A program made the position numbers and the translations under genes. Of a stretch of DNA of 64,000 nucleotides, positions 10,012 through 19,391 are shown in pieces. Every line of letters begins with the position of its first letter. Position 1 is the first letter of the stretch. The notes beneath the pieces were generated by a model that was given only the letters and a program-made list of their open reading frames with translations, ran no database searches and had not been told where the DNA came from. The DNA is taken from assembly GCF_036345915.1 (NCBI RefSeq), contig NZ_CP107785.1:7440001-7504000 (forward strand). The letters run 5' to 3'. The DNA comes from Nocardia sp. NBC_00565 (GTDB lineage: Bacteria; Actinomycetota; Actinomycetes; Mycobacteriales; Mycobacteriaceae).

Positions 10012-10035
10012 CATTAAATGCCAACACATTTAATG
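10012..10035. promoter_or_regulatory. Palindromic operator upstream of marR
   Basis: CATTAAATG (10012-10020) and CATTTAATG (10027-10035) form a perfect 9-bp inverted repeat with a 6-bp spacer, an AT-rich site in GC-rich DNA, 39 bp before the marR start. Length and symmetry fit a MarR dimer, so autorepression is likely. Confidence 0.7.
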
Positions 10036-10073
10036 CGCTTGCATCAGCCCGCGTGGAGCACTAGGATGGGGCC

Positions 10074-10496
10074 ATGTCGAAGCTGTCGACAACAGAATTG
10101 TCGGGGCGCACCGTAGCGCCCACCGGGTTGGTCGCCGAGTGGCGTGAGCTGCTCGACCGCCACGCCGCCGTGAGTTGCGCACTCGAAAAGGCACTGCAGG
10201 GCCAGCACGACATCGGACTCAGCGAGTTCGAGACGTTGGACCGGCTGATCGACGCCGACTGCGGCAACTACCGGATGAGCGACCTCGCCAACGACATCTA
10301 CCTGAGCCAGAGCGCACTCTCGCGCGCGGTGGCGCGCCTCGAGCGCGACGGACTGGTCTCGCGCAGCATGTGCGCCGATGACCGCCGCGCTATTTTCGTC
10401 TGTCTCACCGAGAAGGGCCGCGAGGTCTACGAATCGGCACTGCCGACCCATCGCGACATCCTCACGCGCACCTGGGACAGCGGCCGGCAGTGCTGA
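10074..10496 (+). CDS. MarR-family transcriptional regulator
   Basis: 140 residues. The winged helix-turn-helix spans about residues 45-115: recognition helix YLSQSALSRAVARLERDGLVSR, wing MCADDRRAIFVCLTEKG. Flanking helices would form the dimer interface. It starts 39 bp after a palindromic operator and ends 1 bp before the convergent XRE gene's stop. The divergent partner gene appears to be lost or reduced to the fragment at 9853-9984, so its present target is unclear. Confidence 0.9.
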   Translation: MSKLSTTELSGRTVAPTGLVAEWRELLDRHAAVSCALEKALQGQHDIGLSEFETLDRLIDADCGNYRMSDLANDIYLSQSALSRAVARLERDGLVSRSMCADDRRAIFVCLTEKGREVYESALPTHRDILTRTWDSGRQC

Positions 10497-10497
10497 G

Positions 10498-11370
10498 CTA
10501 GATACTCTCGCGGGCTTCTTCGATACCGGCGCGCCCGTCCACCGCGGCGGCCTTGATACTCGCGAAAGCCTTTCGGTACCGCTCGATTTCGTGTTCCTTG
10601 TCCAGGTACACCGGGCCGGTGAACGCCTCGACGTAGACCACCGGCGGCTCGCGCAGCTCACCTTGCGACTCGGCGAATTCGAGCAGTACGAACCGGCCCG
10701 AATCCATGCCGTCGTGATAGCCGGCGTCCGAGGGCACCAACTGAATTCGCACATTCGGCAGATCACACATGCGCCGCAGGTGGTCGAGTTGCTCGGCGGT
10801 CACCTCGGCGCCGCCGACGCGCCGCCACAGCAGCGCCTCGCTGATCACCACATCCAACTGCAGCGGTGCATCTTTGCGCGTGATCAACGCCTGCCTGGCC
10901 GAGCGCAGCCGCACTCGGCGATCGATCTCGGTCTCGGATTGCTCGGGTCGCGCGGAGCTCAGCAGCGCGCGGGTATAGGCCTCGGTCTGCAACAGTCCGG
11001 GGATCAGCTCGTTTTCATAGGTGGACAGGACGCGGGCGGCTTCCTCCAACCCGATGTACACCTCGAAACCCTCGGCGATCACATCGCTGTACCCGGTCCA
11101 CCAGCCCCTGGCCTTGGTCTCCTTGGCCAGTGCGGTCAACGGTTCGACGAGATCGGTTGGCGCGCCATAGATCTTGCACATGGCCTCGACGTCCAGGCTG
11201 CGCAGCGAGGTCTGTCCGGTTTCGATGCGCCAGATCTTCGCCTCGGACCACTCGAGCTGCTGGGCCGCCATCCGGGTGGTCATCCTGGCTCGATTGCGCA
11301 GATCACGCAGATGCCGGCCGAGCTGCCTGCGCGGCATGGTCGATCCGGTGGTCCCCTGCGGTAAAGCCAT
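10498..11370 (-). CDS. XRE-family regulator with DUF5753 domain
   Basis: 290 residues from ATG 11370, which has a strong GAGGGGGAAG site; the frame extends to 11436 without support. Residues about 15-70 form the helix-turn-helix (RHLRDLRNRARMTTRMAAQQL, SEAKIWRIETGQTSL). Residues about 100-285 form DUF5753, with LIPGLLQTEAYTRALL and LRRMCDLPNVRIQLVP. Such proteins are abundant in Nocardia and Streptomyces and often pair with a small DUF397 partner, which is not seen here. A small inverted repeat, GATACG/CGTATC at 11525-11543, lies upstream and may be an operator. Confidence 0.9.
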   Translation of the reverse strand: MALPQGTTGSTMPRRQLGRHLRDLRNRARMTTRMAAQQLEWSEAKIWRIETGQTSLRSLDVEAMCKIYGAPTDLVEPLTALAKETKARGWWTGYSDVIAEGFEVYIGLEEAARVLSTYENELIPGLLQTEAYTRALLSSARPEQSETEIDRRVRLRSARQALITRKDAPLQLDVVISEALLWRRVGGAEVTAEQLDHLRRMCDLPNVRIQLVPSDAGYHDGMDSGRFVLLEFAESQGELREPPVVYVEAFTGPVYLDKEHEIERYRKAFASIKAAAVDGRAGIEEARESI

Positions 11371-11595
11371 GCTTCCCCCTCGCGCCGTGCGCCGACTCCA
11401 TCCGGTTGACCTCCCGCGTCCGCCGGTCCGACGCATCTCCTACCGGATACCCGAAGTCGCTATCTGGACATCCGAACAGCATTGTTTCACAGCAAAACTG
11501 GCACAGGTCACGCTGGGTGTCCCTGATACGTCAATGGCGTATCGACGCCGAAGAGGGTTCCCGCTGGGGATGATCCGGCAATTAAGCCTAGTTTT

Positions 11596-12213
11596 CTACT
11601 TCCGTGTACCGCGTTTGCGGAAGCGCCAGAACTGCACGGCGCGAACGTCTTCGGAGAGCTGGTTGACCGGCTCCGCGACATCGGCGAGCGCCTGGAACAG
11701 ATCGTCGGCGAGTTCGCTGATGTGCGCGACCCTGGTCGCCAGCTTGGACGCGTTCTCCAGGAATTCGAGCAGCAGGCGCACGACGGCCGCGATGGTCAGG
11801 CCGAGTGGGATCGCGATCACGCCGGTCAGCACGCCGAGGACTGCCGAGACCTGCCACATCAGCACCGTCAGCGCGATCGGGATACCGATCGCGAAGGCCA
11901 GGCCGAGTATGTAGGCCAGCGGCAGCAGTGTGCGAGTCGCCGGGCGGTGGAACTGCACATCGAGCAGACCGCGGGCCGCGTCGATACTCCACCGCCGGAA
12001 CGCCTTCGGGCTCTCGAAGGGCTCGGCCGGTTCCTCGTCGGTGGACGCGGTGCGCGCGAACCGCTTCTCCTTCCAAGCGATCCAGCGTGATTCGGTTTCG
12101 TAGTCGTCCGAATTCGGCACGCCGACGTTCGGCACCCCGGCTCCGTTGGACTCATCGGGCCCACCCGTCGCCGGACCGCCACCGCCCACCGAATCGCTAC
12201 GCGATGCATTCAT
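11596..12213 (-). CDS. Membrane protein, DUF4282-like
   Basis: 205 residues from ATG 12213, preceded by GGAAGGA at suitable spacing. A hydrophilic, Gly/Pro/Asp-rich N-terminus of about 70 residues leads into ARGLLDVQFHRPATRTLLPLAY, two hydrophobic helices (about residues 100-155), and a C-terminal amphipathic stretch with charged residues ending FRKRGTRK. The RGLLDxxF lead plus two helices is the DUF4282 layout. Function unknown. Confidence 0.7.
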   Translation of the reverse strand: MNASRSDSVGGGGPATGGPDESNGAGVPNVGVPNSDDYETESRWIAWKEKRFARTASTDEEPAEPFESPKAFRRWSIDAARGLLDVQFHRPATRTLLPLAYILGLAFAIGIPIALTVLMWQVSAVLGVLTGVIAIPLGLTIAAVVRLLLEFLENASKLATRVAHISELADDLFQALADVAEPVNQLSEDVRAVQFWRFRKRGTRK

Positions 12214-12491
12214 ATTCGCGATCCTTCCCCCAATTCGACCCCCCGCCAATAGGAGCGATCACACCTGCGGACCGCACCGCGAGTAGGGGCCGGCCGACGC
12301 GCGCGGCAGTGCCGAAAGGCACCGGCGTGGCTCGATCCGAGAGGTGTCTCGGTGATAGCCGACACATATCGGGTGAGACGAACCCGACACTCACCAAGAT
12401 CTTTTGTACAACCCGTAACGCGCACCCCACCCCGCCCCGATACCACCCACGTATGCAGGACCCAGATCTTATCGGGGAATGGAGAAAGACA

Positions 12492-12974
12492 GTGCGCACC
12501 ACGTTTCCGACTTCCGCATCGGCGGCAGAGATGACTGCCGCGGCGCAGGACTACATCCAGCGCGGGTGGACGATCGCTGAAACGGCCAACGGGATCTGCC
12601 TGATCACGGACGAGGACCTGTCGGGTATCGAGATCAGCGGTGAGCTGGCCGGTGAAGTTCGCCGGTTCCTGCGCGCGAACGACCTGTCCGGTCCGGTGAT
12701 CGAGATCCCGGGTGCCGAGCGTCGCGAGATCCACCTGGTCACCGGCCTGCGCAAGGCCGCAATGGCGCTCGAGGCGCTGCGCGAGGCCGGCGCCACCGTC
12801 CACACCGGCGGCGAGGGCATCCCGCTGCCGCCCACCACACTGATGGCCGGCTCGGCCTCCTGGGGCGTCGCCCCGGGCGAGGCTCGCTGGATTCCGCCGG
12901 TAGTCGCGATCGGCGCGGCCGTGCGCTCGGCGCTCGCTCGTCGTGGCGCGACCGTCACCACGGTCGCCTGCTGA
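12492..12974 (+). CDS. Conserved hypothetical protein
   Basis: 160 residues from GTG 12492, with a GGAGAAAG site 5-10 nt before it; ATG 12453 is in frame but lacks one. The sequence has alternating strands and helices: AAQDYIQRGWTIAETANGICLIT, then a HLVTGLRKAAMALEAL segment, a GEGIPLPPTTLMAGSASWG loop and an IPPVVAIGAAVRSAL helix. The beginning loosely resembles the fold of primase-polymerase-like N-terminal domains, but no catalytic acidic pair is convincing. No function is assigned. It is followed by a terminator at 13021-13051. Confidence 0.65.
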   Translation: MRTTFPTSASAAEMTAAAQDYIQRGWTIAETANGICLITDEDLSGIEISGELAGEVRRFLRANDLSGPVIEIPGAERREIHLVTGLRKAAMALEALREAGATVHTGGEGIPLPPTTLMAGSASWGVAPGEARWIPPVVAIGAAVRSALARRGATVTTVAC

Positions 12975-13020
12975 GCTCACGCACCAACCCGGGCGGGGTC
13001 GCACTGCCCTGACCGACAGT

Positions 13021-13051
13021 GACCGGTATCCGCTGATCGCGGATACCGGTC
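13021..13051 (+). terminator. Hairpin terminator
   Basis: GACCGGTATCCGC (13021-13033) and GCGGATACCGGTC (13039-13051), a 13-bp perfect stem with a 5-nt loop, followed by a T-rich tract. Confidence 0.85.
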
Positions 13052-13135
13052 ATTCTTGTTTCTTCGTCCGGGTCGACGGGGCGGGTATCGGTCGTTCGCG
13101 TTTCACATTCCGCGCCGACGCGCAATGATGGCTTT

Positions 13136-15319
13136 ATGGCCCAGATCACTGCCGACTCCCGGACGCTGTTGCGGACCTGCCCGCTCTGTGAGGCCGTCTG
13201 CGGACTCGAAATCACCCTCGACTCGAATGACCATGTGACCTCGGTCCGCGGTGATCGGCAGGATCCGTTCAGCAAGGGGTTCATCTGCCCGAAAGGGGCC
13301 AGCTTCGGGCACCTCGACGAGGATCCGGATCGGCTGACCGAACCGATGATTCGAGACCGGGCGACCGATACCTGGCGGACCGCGTCCTGGACCGAGGCCT
13401 TCGAGCTGATTGCCGCGCGTTTCCCGGCGATCGTGGCCGAGCACGGAAATCAGTCCGCGGCACTGTATCTCGGTAACCCGAATGCGCATACCGTGGCGGG
13501 GGCGCTGTATGTTCCGGTGCTGATCCGTGCGCTCGGGACCAAGAATCTGTACTCGGCGAGCACTGCCGACCAGATGCCCAAGCAGGTGGCGAGCGGGCTG
13601 ATGTTCGGCGATCCGCTGACCGTGCCGGTGCCGGATCTGGATCGCACCGACTATCTGCTCATGCTCGGCGCGAACCCGCTGGAGTCGAACGGATCGCTGT
13701 GCACCGCGCCGGATTTCCCGGGTCGGTTGAAGGCGTTGCGCAAGCGTGGCGGCAAGTTCGTGGTGGTCGATCCGCGGGTCACGCGGACCGCCAAGCTCGC
13801 CGACGAACACCTGTTCATTCGGCCGGGTAGCGATGCGTATCTGTTGTTCGGGATCGTGCATACGCTGTTCGAGCATGGGTTGACCGATGTGCGCGTCGAG
13901 GTCGCCGGGCTGGATGACGTGCGCACGGCCGCCGCGGATTTCACACCCGAGGTGGTCGCGGCGCGGACCGGAGTTTCCGCCGAGACCGTGATCCGGATCG
14001 CGCGGGAGTTGGCGGCAGCGCCGACCGCGGCGGTGTACGCGCGCATCGGTACCTGTACGGCCGAATTCGGCACGCTCACGCAGTGGCTGGTCGAGGTCGT
14101 CAATGTGCTGACCGGCAATTTGGACTCCCCCGGCGGCGCGATGTTCGCCGACGCCGCGGCGGGCGGCATCGTGCGCAGCAAGCCGTTCCGCACCGGACGC
14201 TGGGCCAGCCGAGTGCGCGGGTTGCCCGAGGCAATGGGTGAACTGCCGGTGGCCACGCTGGCCGACGAGATCGGCACACCGGGTGAAGGGCAGGTGCGCG
14301 CGCTGGTGACCGTCGCGGGTAACCCGGTGCTGTCCGCGCCGAGCGGTGCCCGGTTGGCTACTGCCTTCGCGCAGCTGGATTTCATGGTCAGCGTGGACCG
14401 GTACCTCAACGAGACCACCCGGCACGCGGACGTGATCCTGCCGCCGCCGCGGCCGGTGCAGTCGCCGCATTACGATTTCGCGTTGCTGCAGTTCGCGGTT
14501 CGCAACTACGCGCGGTACTCGCCGCCGCTGGTGCCGCTCGGGGATCGCCCTTCGGAGCCGGAGATCCTGGCGCGGCTCGGCTCGGCGCTGACCGGGCAGC
14601 CGCATTCGGCGGCCGACGAGCCGCTGGCCGCGGTGGACGAGCTGATCATCGCGGGCATGCTGCACAAGGCAGGCATACCGGAGCGGCGGCCCGAACTGAT
14701 CGGCGCCAACAGCACCGAGCAGCGGATCGATCTGATGTTGCGGCTCGGACCCTACGGCGAATGGAACGGCGGCACGCTGAACCTGCGAGTGCTGCTGGAC
14801 AATCCGCACGGTCTCGATCTCGGTCCGCTGCGGCCTCGGCTGCCGGGCGCATTGCGGACGGCGTCGAAGAAGGTGGAGTTGGCACCGCGGCCGTTGCTGG
14901 ACGATATCGCGCGGATGCGGGCTCGGCTCGCGGACCCGGCACCGGATGTGGTGTTGATCGGTCGGCGTCAGCTGCGCTCCAACAATAGTTGGATGCACAA
15001 TATCCCGACGCTGGTCAGCGGGTCGAATACCTGCACGCTGCAGATCAATCCGGCGGATGTGGCGCGGTTGGGGCTCGGCGATGCCGCGGTGGTGAAGTCT
15101 GCCGCAGGGACGCTGACGGTGCCGCTGGAGCCGACCGACACCATCATGGCGGGGGTGGTGAGTCTGCCGCACGGGTGGGGCCACGGTGACAGCACGCAGA
15201 CCGTGGCTCGGGCGCATGCCGGGGTGAATGCCAATGTGCTGACCGATGATTCGGTGGTCGATGTGCCGTCGGGGAATGCGGTCTTCAATGGCGTTCCGGT
15301 GACTTTGACGCCTGCCTGA
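13136..15319 (+). CDS. Molybdopterin-dependent oxidoreductase (FdhF/NarB type)
   Basis: 727 residues. The N-terminal 4Fe-4S site is CPLCEAVCG followed by the fourth cysteine in GFICPKG (residues about 19-62). The Mo-bisMGD domains follow, with YLLMLGANPLESNGS and VVVDPRVTRTAKLADEHLFIRPGSDAYL, and the C-terminal dinucleotide-binding domain has LRSNNSWMHN and ADVARLGLGDAAVV. It is a cytoplasmic-type enzyme with no Tat signal. Electron-carrier subunits are not next to it and the substrate is unknown. An imperfect hairpin after the stop (about 15332-15368) may terminate it. Confidence 0.88.
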   Translation: MAQITADSRTLLRTCPLCEAVCGLEITLDSNDHVTSVRGDRQDPFSKGFICPKGASFGHLDEDPDRLTEPMIRDRATDTWRTASWTEAFELIAARFPAIVAEHGNQSAALYLGNPNAHTVAGALYVPVLIRALGTKNLYSASTADQMPKQVASGLMFGDPLTVPVPDLDRTDYLLMLGANPLESNGSLCTAPDFPGRLKALRKRGGKFVVVDPRVTRTAKLADEHLFIRPGSDAYLLFGIVHTLFEHGLTDVRVEVAGLDDVRTAAADFTPEVVAARTGVSAETVIRIARELAAAPTAAVYARIGTCTAEFGTLTQWLVEVVNVLTGNLDSPGGAMFADAAAGGIVRSKPFRTGRWASRVRGLPEAMGELPVATLADEIGTPGEGQVRALVTVAGNPVLSAPSGARLATAFAQLDFMVSVDRYLNETTRHADVILPPPRPVQSPHYDFALLQFAVRNYARYSPPLVPLGDRPSEPEILARLGSALTGQPHSAADEPLAAVDELIIAGMLHKAGIPERRPELIGANSTEQRIDLMLRLGPYGEWNGGTLNLRVLLDNPHGLDLGPLRPRLPGALRTASKKVELAPRPLLDDIARMRARLADPAPDVVLIGRRQLRSNNSWMHNIPTLVSGSNTCTLQINPADVARLGLGDAAVVKSAAGTLTVPLEPTDTIMAGVVSLPHGWGHGDSTQTVARAHAGVNANVLTDDSVVDVPSGNAVFNGVPVTLTPA

Positions 15320-15530
15320 GGTCTGGTGGATCCGATCGGCCGTGGCTAAAGATTCCGGCCGGTCGGATTGTAGCTAATTCATGGAAACCCTTGTGGCAAC
15401 CAAATATTCAGTGCATTCTCAACATGGATTTTGCAGCTTCGCCAGACTAAAATGGACGGGATTTCGGTTTAATCGCGGCTCGGCGTCGAGCCTCGCATGC
15501 GTGCGGATTCCAGCTACCAGAGGGGGCGAG

Positions 15531-16157
15531 ATGCCCGGTACGAGTTGTGGCGGTGACGGTGAGCACGAACTACAGGATCGGTACGGTACGCAGGACCGGG
15601 CACAGCGCTTCTACCAGGACCAAGTACTCGATCAACTGAACCGGATGATGATCGAATTCATCGGCCGGATGGATATGGCGTTCATCGCCACCGCGGACAA
15701 ACACGGTGAATGCGACGCCAGCTTCCGGGCCGGGTTGCCCGGTTTCGTACACGTCATCGATGAACGCACTATTGCCTATCCGGAATTCCGCGGCAACGGC
15801 GTGCTGGCCAGTCTCGGCAACATCCTGGAGAACCCGCACGTAGGCATCCTGCTAATCGATTTCGTCCAGGACCTGATCGGATTGCATATCAACGGGTCGG
15901 CCCGGATCGAGGACGATTCGGTGCTGCGCCGGACGGTGACCGACCTGCCCGCGAACTTCAAGGGCCGGGCCGCGCAGCGCTGGGTGGTGGTCGACGTGGA
16001 AGAGGCCTACATCCACTGCCGCAAGCACATCCCGCATCTGGTGCCCGCCGAGCGGGAGCAACGGCAGTGGGGGACGGACAATATGCGGGCGAAGGGCGGG
16101 GACTACTTCGGGGCGAAGGCGGAGCGGGAGTCGGCGGAGGTGTTGGCTCGGCGCTGA
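15531..16157 (+). CDS. PPOX-fold flavin-binding protein (pyridoxamine 5'-phosphate oxidase family)
   Basis: 208 residues from ATG 15531, which has an AGAGGGGGCGAG site; the frame extends to 15381 but is not supported. The split-barrel signature is MAFIATADKHGECDASFRAG, then TIAYPEFRGNGVLASLGNILENPHVGILLIDF and a later VDVEEAYIHCRKHIPHL. Such proteins bind FMN, heme or F420. It converges on the GtrA gene at 16176 with an 18-bp gap. Confidence 0.85.
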   Translation: MPGTSCGGDGEHELQDRYGTQDRAQRFYQDQVLDQLNRMMIEFIGRMDMAFIATADKHGECDASFRAGLPGFVHVIDERTIAYPEFRGNGVLASLGNILENPHVGILLIDFVQDLIGLHINGSARIEDDSVLRRTVTDLPANFKGRAAQRWVVVDVEEAYIHCRKHIPHLVPAEREQRQWGTDNMRAKGGDYFGAKAERESAEVLARR

Positions 16158-16175
16158 TCCCCGGACCGGACCGGG

Positions 16176-16703
16176 TCAGCGGATCTTGAAGATGACCAGG
16201 CGTTGGACCACGAAGTTGATGACGGTGGCCGTGCCCTGGGCGATGACGAAAGCCAGGGGTTGACGCCACCAGTCGCCGGGGAGGGTGGCGTAGAGGACGG
16301 CGTTGATGCCTACCTGGACGGCGAAGGTGACCGCGTACAGGATCACCACGGCGATGAAGCGGGCGCGGCTGGGTGGGGCTTGGAAGGTCCAGCGGCGGTT
16401 GATCAGGTAGGCGGTGGTGGTGCCCGCGATGAAGCTGATCGACTTGGCGACGCTGACCGGCAGACCGATCAGGTTCAGCAGGAAGCTGTAGATCCCGTAG
16501 TCGACGATGGCCGAGAGGCCGCCGGTGAGGGTGAAGCGGACGATCTGGGTTTTCAGGTCGACCTCGGTACTGTTTTCGATTCGGCTCTCCCGGGGCCCTA
16601 CGTGGTTACGCAGGCTACCTCCTTCGGGCCCGTCGCTCGAGCCGGCCGGCTCGTCGACCAGCGGCAGTTCGGCCGGGAGCGGCAGGTGGGGTTCGGCTTG
16701 CAC
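16176..16703 (-). CDS. GtrA-family membrane protein (Rv3789 homologue)
   Basis: 175 residues. About 50 hydrophilic residues precede four helices containing FTLTGGLSAIVDYGIYSFLL and a TAYLINRRWTF motif. Position next to dprE1 matches Rv3789, reported to act in arabinogalactan assembly, possibly by bringing AftA and other enzymes together or by moving decaprenyl-phosphoryl-arabinose. Here it is divergent from dprE1, with about 130 bp between the starts. Confidence 0.88.
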   Translation of the reverse strand: MQAEPHLPLPAELPLVDEPAGSSDGPEGGSLRNHVGPRESRIENSTEVDLKTQIVRFTLTGGLSAIVDYGIYSFLLNLIGLPVSVAKSISFIAGTTTAYLINRRWTFQAPPSRARFIAVVILYAVTFAVQVGINAVLYATLPGDWWRQPLAFVIAQGTATVINFVVQRLVIFKIR

Positions 16704-16834
16704 GCGGACGAGCGTAGCGCCGGTGGCGGGGACGTGCGGATCGCAGCATCGATTGGACGGTTGTCCGGCGGACGGACGGGGATGTCGAGCCTCACATACT
16801 GAGGAGTACGGCGACGCCGACCGGAGATCGGCTC

Positions 16835-18310
16835 ATGCATGTAGCCTCTATCCCGATGTCCACGAAAGCTCCGACCGCCACCACTACCGGTAACTCCGGC
16901 AATGTCGCCGACGGCACCTTCACGCTGCCGACGCGGACCAAGACATTGACCGGGTGGGGTCGCACCGCACCAACATCTTCCGAAGTGCTCTCGACGAGCG
17001 ATCCCGAACTGATCGCCAAGGCCGTCGCCATGGTCGCCGAGGACAACGACTCCAAACCGGCTCATCTGCGTCGCGGCGTCATCGCGCGCGGACTCGGCCG
17101 ATCCTATGGCGATCACGCGCAGAACGCGGGCGGCCTCGTCGTCGATATGACGGCGCTGAACAACATCCACCGGATCGATCGCGATACCCGGATGGTCGAT
17201 GTCGACGGCGGCGTCAGCCTGGATCAGCTCATGAAGGCGGCGCTGCCGTTCGGGCTGTGGGTTCCGGTGCTGCCCGGCACCCGTCAGGTGACGATCGGCG
17301 GCGCCATCGCCTCCGATATCCACGGCAAGAACCACCACAGCGAAGGCAGCTTCGGCAACCACGTGCGCTCGATCGACCTGCTCACCGCCGATGGGCAGGT
17401 GCAGCACATCACGCCGAAGCGCAACGCCAAGCTGTTCTGGGCGACCGTCGGCGGCAACGGACTCACCGGCATCATCCTGCGCGCGACCATCGAAATGGTG
17501 GCCACCGAAAGCGCGTACTTCCTCAACGACGGCGTGAAGACCACGACCCTCGATGAGACCATCGCCGCGCACAGCGACGGCAGCGAGGCGAACTACACCT
17601 ACTCGAGCGCGTGGTTCGACGTGATCAGCCCGCAGCCGAAGCTCGGCCGGGCCACCATCACCCGCGGCCGCCTGGCCAAGGTCGACGAACTCCCGAAGCG
17701 CCTGCGCGACAAGCCGCTGAAGTTCGATGCGCCGCAGCTGATGACGGTGCCGGATATCTTCCCGAACTGGACGATGAACAAGTTCACGCTCAAGTCCATC
17801 GGTGAGGCGTACTACGCCATGGGCGGCAACTACACCGGCAAGGTCCAGAACCTGACGCAGTTCTATCACCCGCTCGACATGATCGCGGAGTGGAACCGCG
17901 GCTATGGATCCAACGGCTTCCTGCAGTACCAGTTCGTGGTCCCGACCGAGGCGGTCGAGGAGTTCAAGCGGATCATCATCGATATCCAGGCCTCGGGGCA
18001 CTACTCCGCGCTGAACGTTTTCAAGCTGTTCGGACCGGGTAATCCGGCACCGCTGAGCTTCCCGATGCCGGGCTGGAACATCTGCGTCGACTTCCCGATC
18101 AAGCCGGGTCTGAACGAGCTGGTGAGCGAGCTGGACCGCCGCGTCATGGAGTTCGGCGGACGGCTGTACACCGCGAAGGATTCGCGCACCACCGCCGAGA
18201 CCTTCCACACGATGTACCCCCGGATCGAAGAGTGGATCAAGATCCGCCGAAGTGTCGATCCCACAGGCGTTTTCATGTCCGATATGGCGAGAAGGCTGGA
18301 GCTCCAGTGA
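16835..18310 (+). CDS. dprE1: Decaprenylphosphoryl-beta-D-ribose 2'-oxidase
   Basis: 491 residues from ATG 16835 (GGAG 8 nt upstream); ATG 16856 is an alternative. An FAD-binding domain of the VAO family contains [17 protein letters not shown] and [14 protein letters not shown]. The C-terminal substrate domain contains [13 protein letters not shown], whose cysteine (residue 417) corresponds to Cys387 of the M. tuberculosis enzyme, the residue modified by benzothiazinones. With DprE2 it converts decaprenyl-phosphoryl-ribose to the 2'-keto form. The stop overlaps the dprE2 start (GTGA), giving translational coupling. Confidence 0.97.
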   Translation: MHVASIPMSTKAPTATTTGNSGNVADGTFTLPTRTKTLTGWGRTAPTSSEVLSTSDPELIAKAVAMVAEDNDSKPAHLRRGVIARGLGRSYGDHAQNAGGLVVDMTALNNIHRIDRDTRMVDVDGGVSLDQLMKAALPFGLWVPVLPGTRQVTIGGAIASDIHGKNHHSEGSFGNHVRSIDLLTADGQVQHITPKRNAKLFWATVGGNGLTGIILRATIEMVATESAYFLNDGVKTTTLDETIAAHSDGSEANYTYSSAWFDVISPQPKLGRATITRGRLAKVDELPKRLRDKPLKFDAPQLMTVPDIFPNWTMNKFTLKSIGEAYYAMGGNYTGKVQNLTQFYHPLDMIAEWNRGYGSNGFLQYQFVVPTEAVEEFKRIIIDIQASGHYSALNVFKLFGPGNPAPLSFPMPGWNICVDFPIKPGLNELVSELDRRVMEFGGRLYTAKDSRTTAETFHTMYPRIEEWIKIRRSVDPTGVFMSDMARRLELQ

Positions 18311-19068
18311 TTAATGCCGTAGGCAATCCGCAGACCATTCTGCTGCTGGGCGGAACCTCGGAGATCGGTTTGGCGATCTGCGCCGAATACCTGCGCAAGG
18401 GTGCGGCCCGCATCATCCTGGCCACACTGCCGGGTGATCCGCTGCGCGAGGACGCGGTATCGCAAATGAAGTCGGCGGGCGCGACCCAGGTCGATGTGAT
18501 CGACTTCGACGCGCTCGATACCGAGAGTCATCCGAAGGTCATCGAGGCGGCCTGGGACGGCGGCGATGTGGATGTCGCGATCGTCGCCTTCGCCCTCGAC
18601 GGCGATCCGGAAGAGCTGTGGCAGAACCAGCGCAAGGCCGTGCAGGTCGCCGGAATCAATTACACCGCGGCGGTTTCCGTCGGCGTGCTGGTCGGCGAGA
18701 AGTTGAAGACGCAGGGCTTCGGGCGGATCATCGCCATGTCCTCGGTCGCCGGTGAGCGGGTACGTCGCTCGAACTTCGTCTACGGGTCGACCAAGGCCGG
18801 CCTGGACGGTTTCTACCTCGGACTCGGCGAGGCGCTGCGCCCGTACGGCCCGCGCGTGCTGGTGATCCGGCCCGGCATGGTGCGGACCAGGTTCTCGGCG
18901 CACGTCAAGGAGGCTCCGCTCACCGTCAATAAGGAAGATATTGCGGCACTGGCGGTTTCGGCCTCGCAGAAGGGTAAGGAGCTGGTCTGGGCGCCCGGCG
19001 CCTTCCGCCTGGTGATGATGATCCTGCGCCATATTCCGCGCCCGATCTTCCGCAGGCTGCCCATCTGA
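18307..19068 (+). CDS. dprE2: Decaprenylphosphoryl-2-keto-ribose reductase
   Basis: 253 residues from GTG 18307, which overlaps the dprE1 stop; the frame continues upstream inside dprE1 but is not used. It has the SDR fold: cofactor motif [12 protein letters not shown], catalytic YGSTKAGLD (Tyr-XXX-Lys), and a preceding serine in MSSVAGERV. It reduces the keto intermediate to decaprenyl-phosphoryl-arabinose, the only arabinose donor for arabinan. A nested hairpin terminator lies just downstream. Confidence 0.96.
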   Translation: MINAVGNPQTILLLGGTSEIGLAICAEYLRKGAARIILATLPGDPLREDAVSQMKSAGATQVDVIDFDALDTESHPKVIEAAWDGGDVDVAIVAFALDGDPEELWQNQRKAVQVAGINYTAAVSVGVLVGEKLKTQGFGRIIAMSSVAGERVRRSNFVYGSTKAGLDGFYLGLGEALRPYGPRVLVIRPGMVRTRFSAHVKEAPLTVNKEDIAALAVSASQKGKELVWAPGAFRLVMMILRHIPRPIFRRLPI

Positions 19069-19391
19069 TTTCGTCGAGCCGCACCTCGTCGACCGCGCAC
19101 CTTTTGCGCGGCACGGGTGCGGCTCGTCTGTATCCGCGACACGCGGCGCCGTGGACCCGGCGGCGAACTCGCGATAGCGGGTCCGGCAGCACCACGGGTC
19201 ACCGCACCGTTTCGGTGGATACCATCGTCGCGGTTCGACCTTGATCTCAGCGGACCCGGAGACGGAGGCGTAGTGCGCGGGAACGAGCGCCGTCGGACAA
19301 ATCGTCGCAGCGAGCGTGGCCTCGCCGCCGCGCGCCGGTACCGTGGCCGGGCATCGCTGCCAATCCGTCGCATCGTCGAAGGAGCACCCCG
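19069..19391. other. Intergenic region between dprE2 and aftA
   Basis: 323 bp. A terminator lies at 19076-19125. The rest is GC-rich with no convincing gene and presumably holds the aftA promoter. Confidence 0.4.
19076..19125 (+). terminator. Nested hairpin terminator after dprE2
   Basis: Outer stem GAGCCGCACC/GGTGCGGCTC (19076-19085, 19116-19125) and inner stem CCGCGCA/TGCGCGG (19093-19099, 19105-19111). Confidence 0.75.

Noticed and set aside
9791..10027. 78-codon minus-strand gene facing marR
   Set aside because: Its Ala/Gly run and Arg-rich end look frame-shifted; the overlapping frame ending at 9853 has better coding bias. It is therefore described as a remnant.
11805..12491. Long N-terminal extension of the hypothetical protein at 12492
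   Set aside because: It is antisense to the DUF4282-like gene, Arg/Ser-rich, and a proper ribosome site precedes GTG 12492.
13103..15217. 704-codon open frame antisense to the molybdopterin oxidoreductase gene
   Set aside because: Low-quality Arg/His/Gln-rich sequence; the plus strand encodes clear Fe-S and Mo-cofactor motifs.
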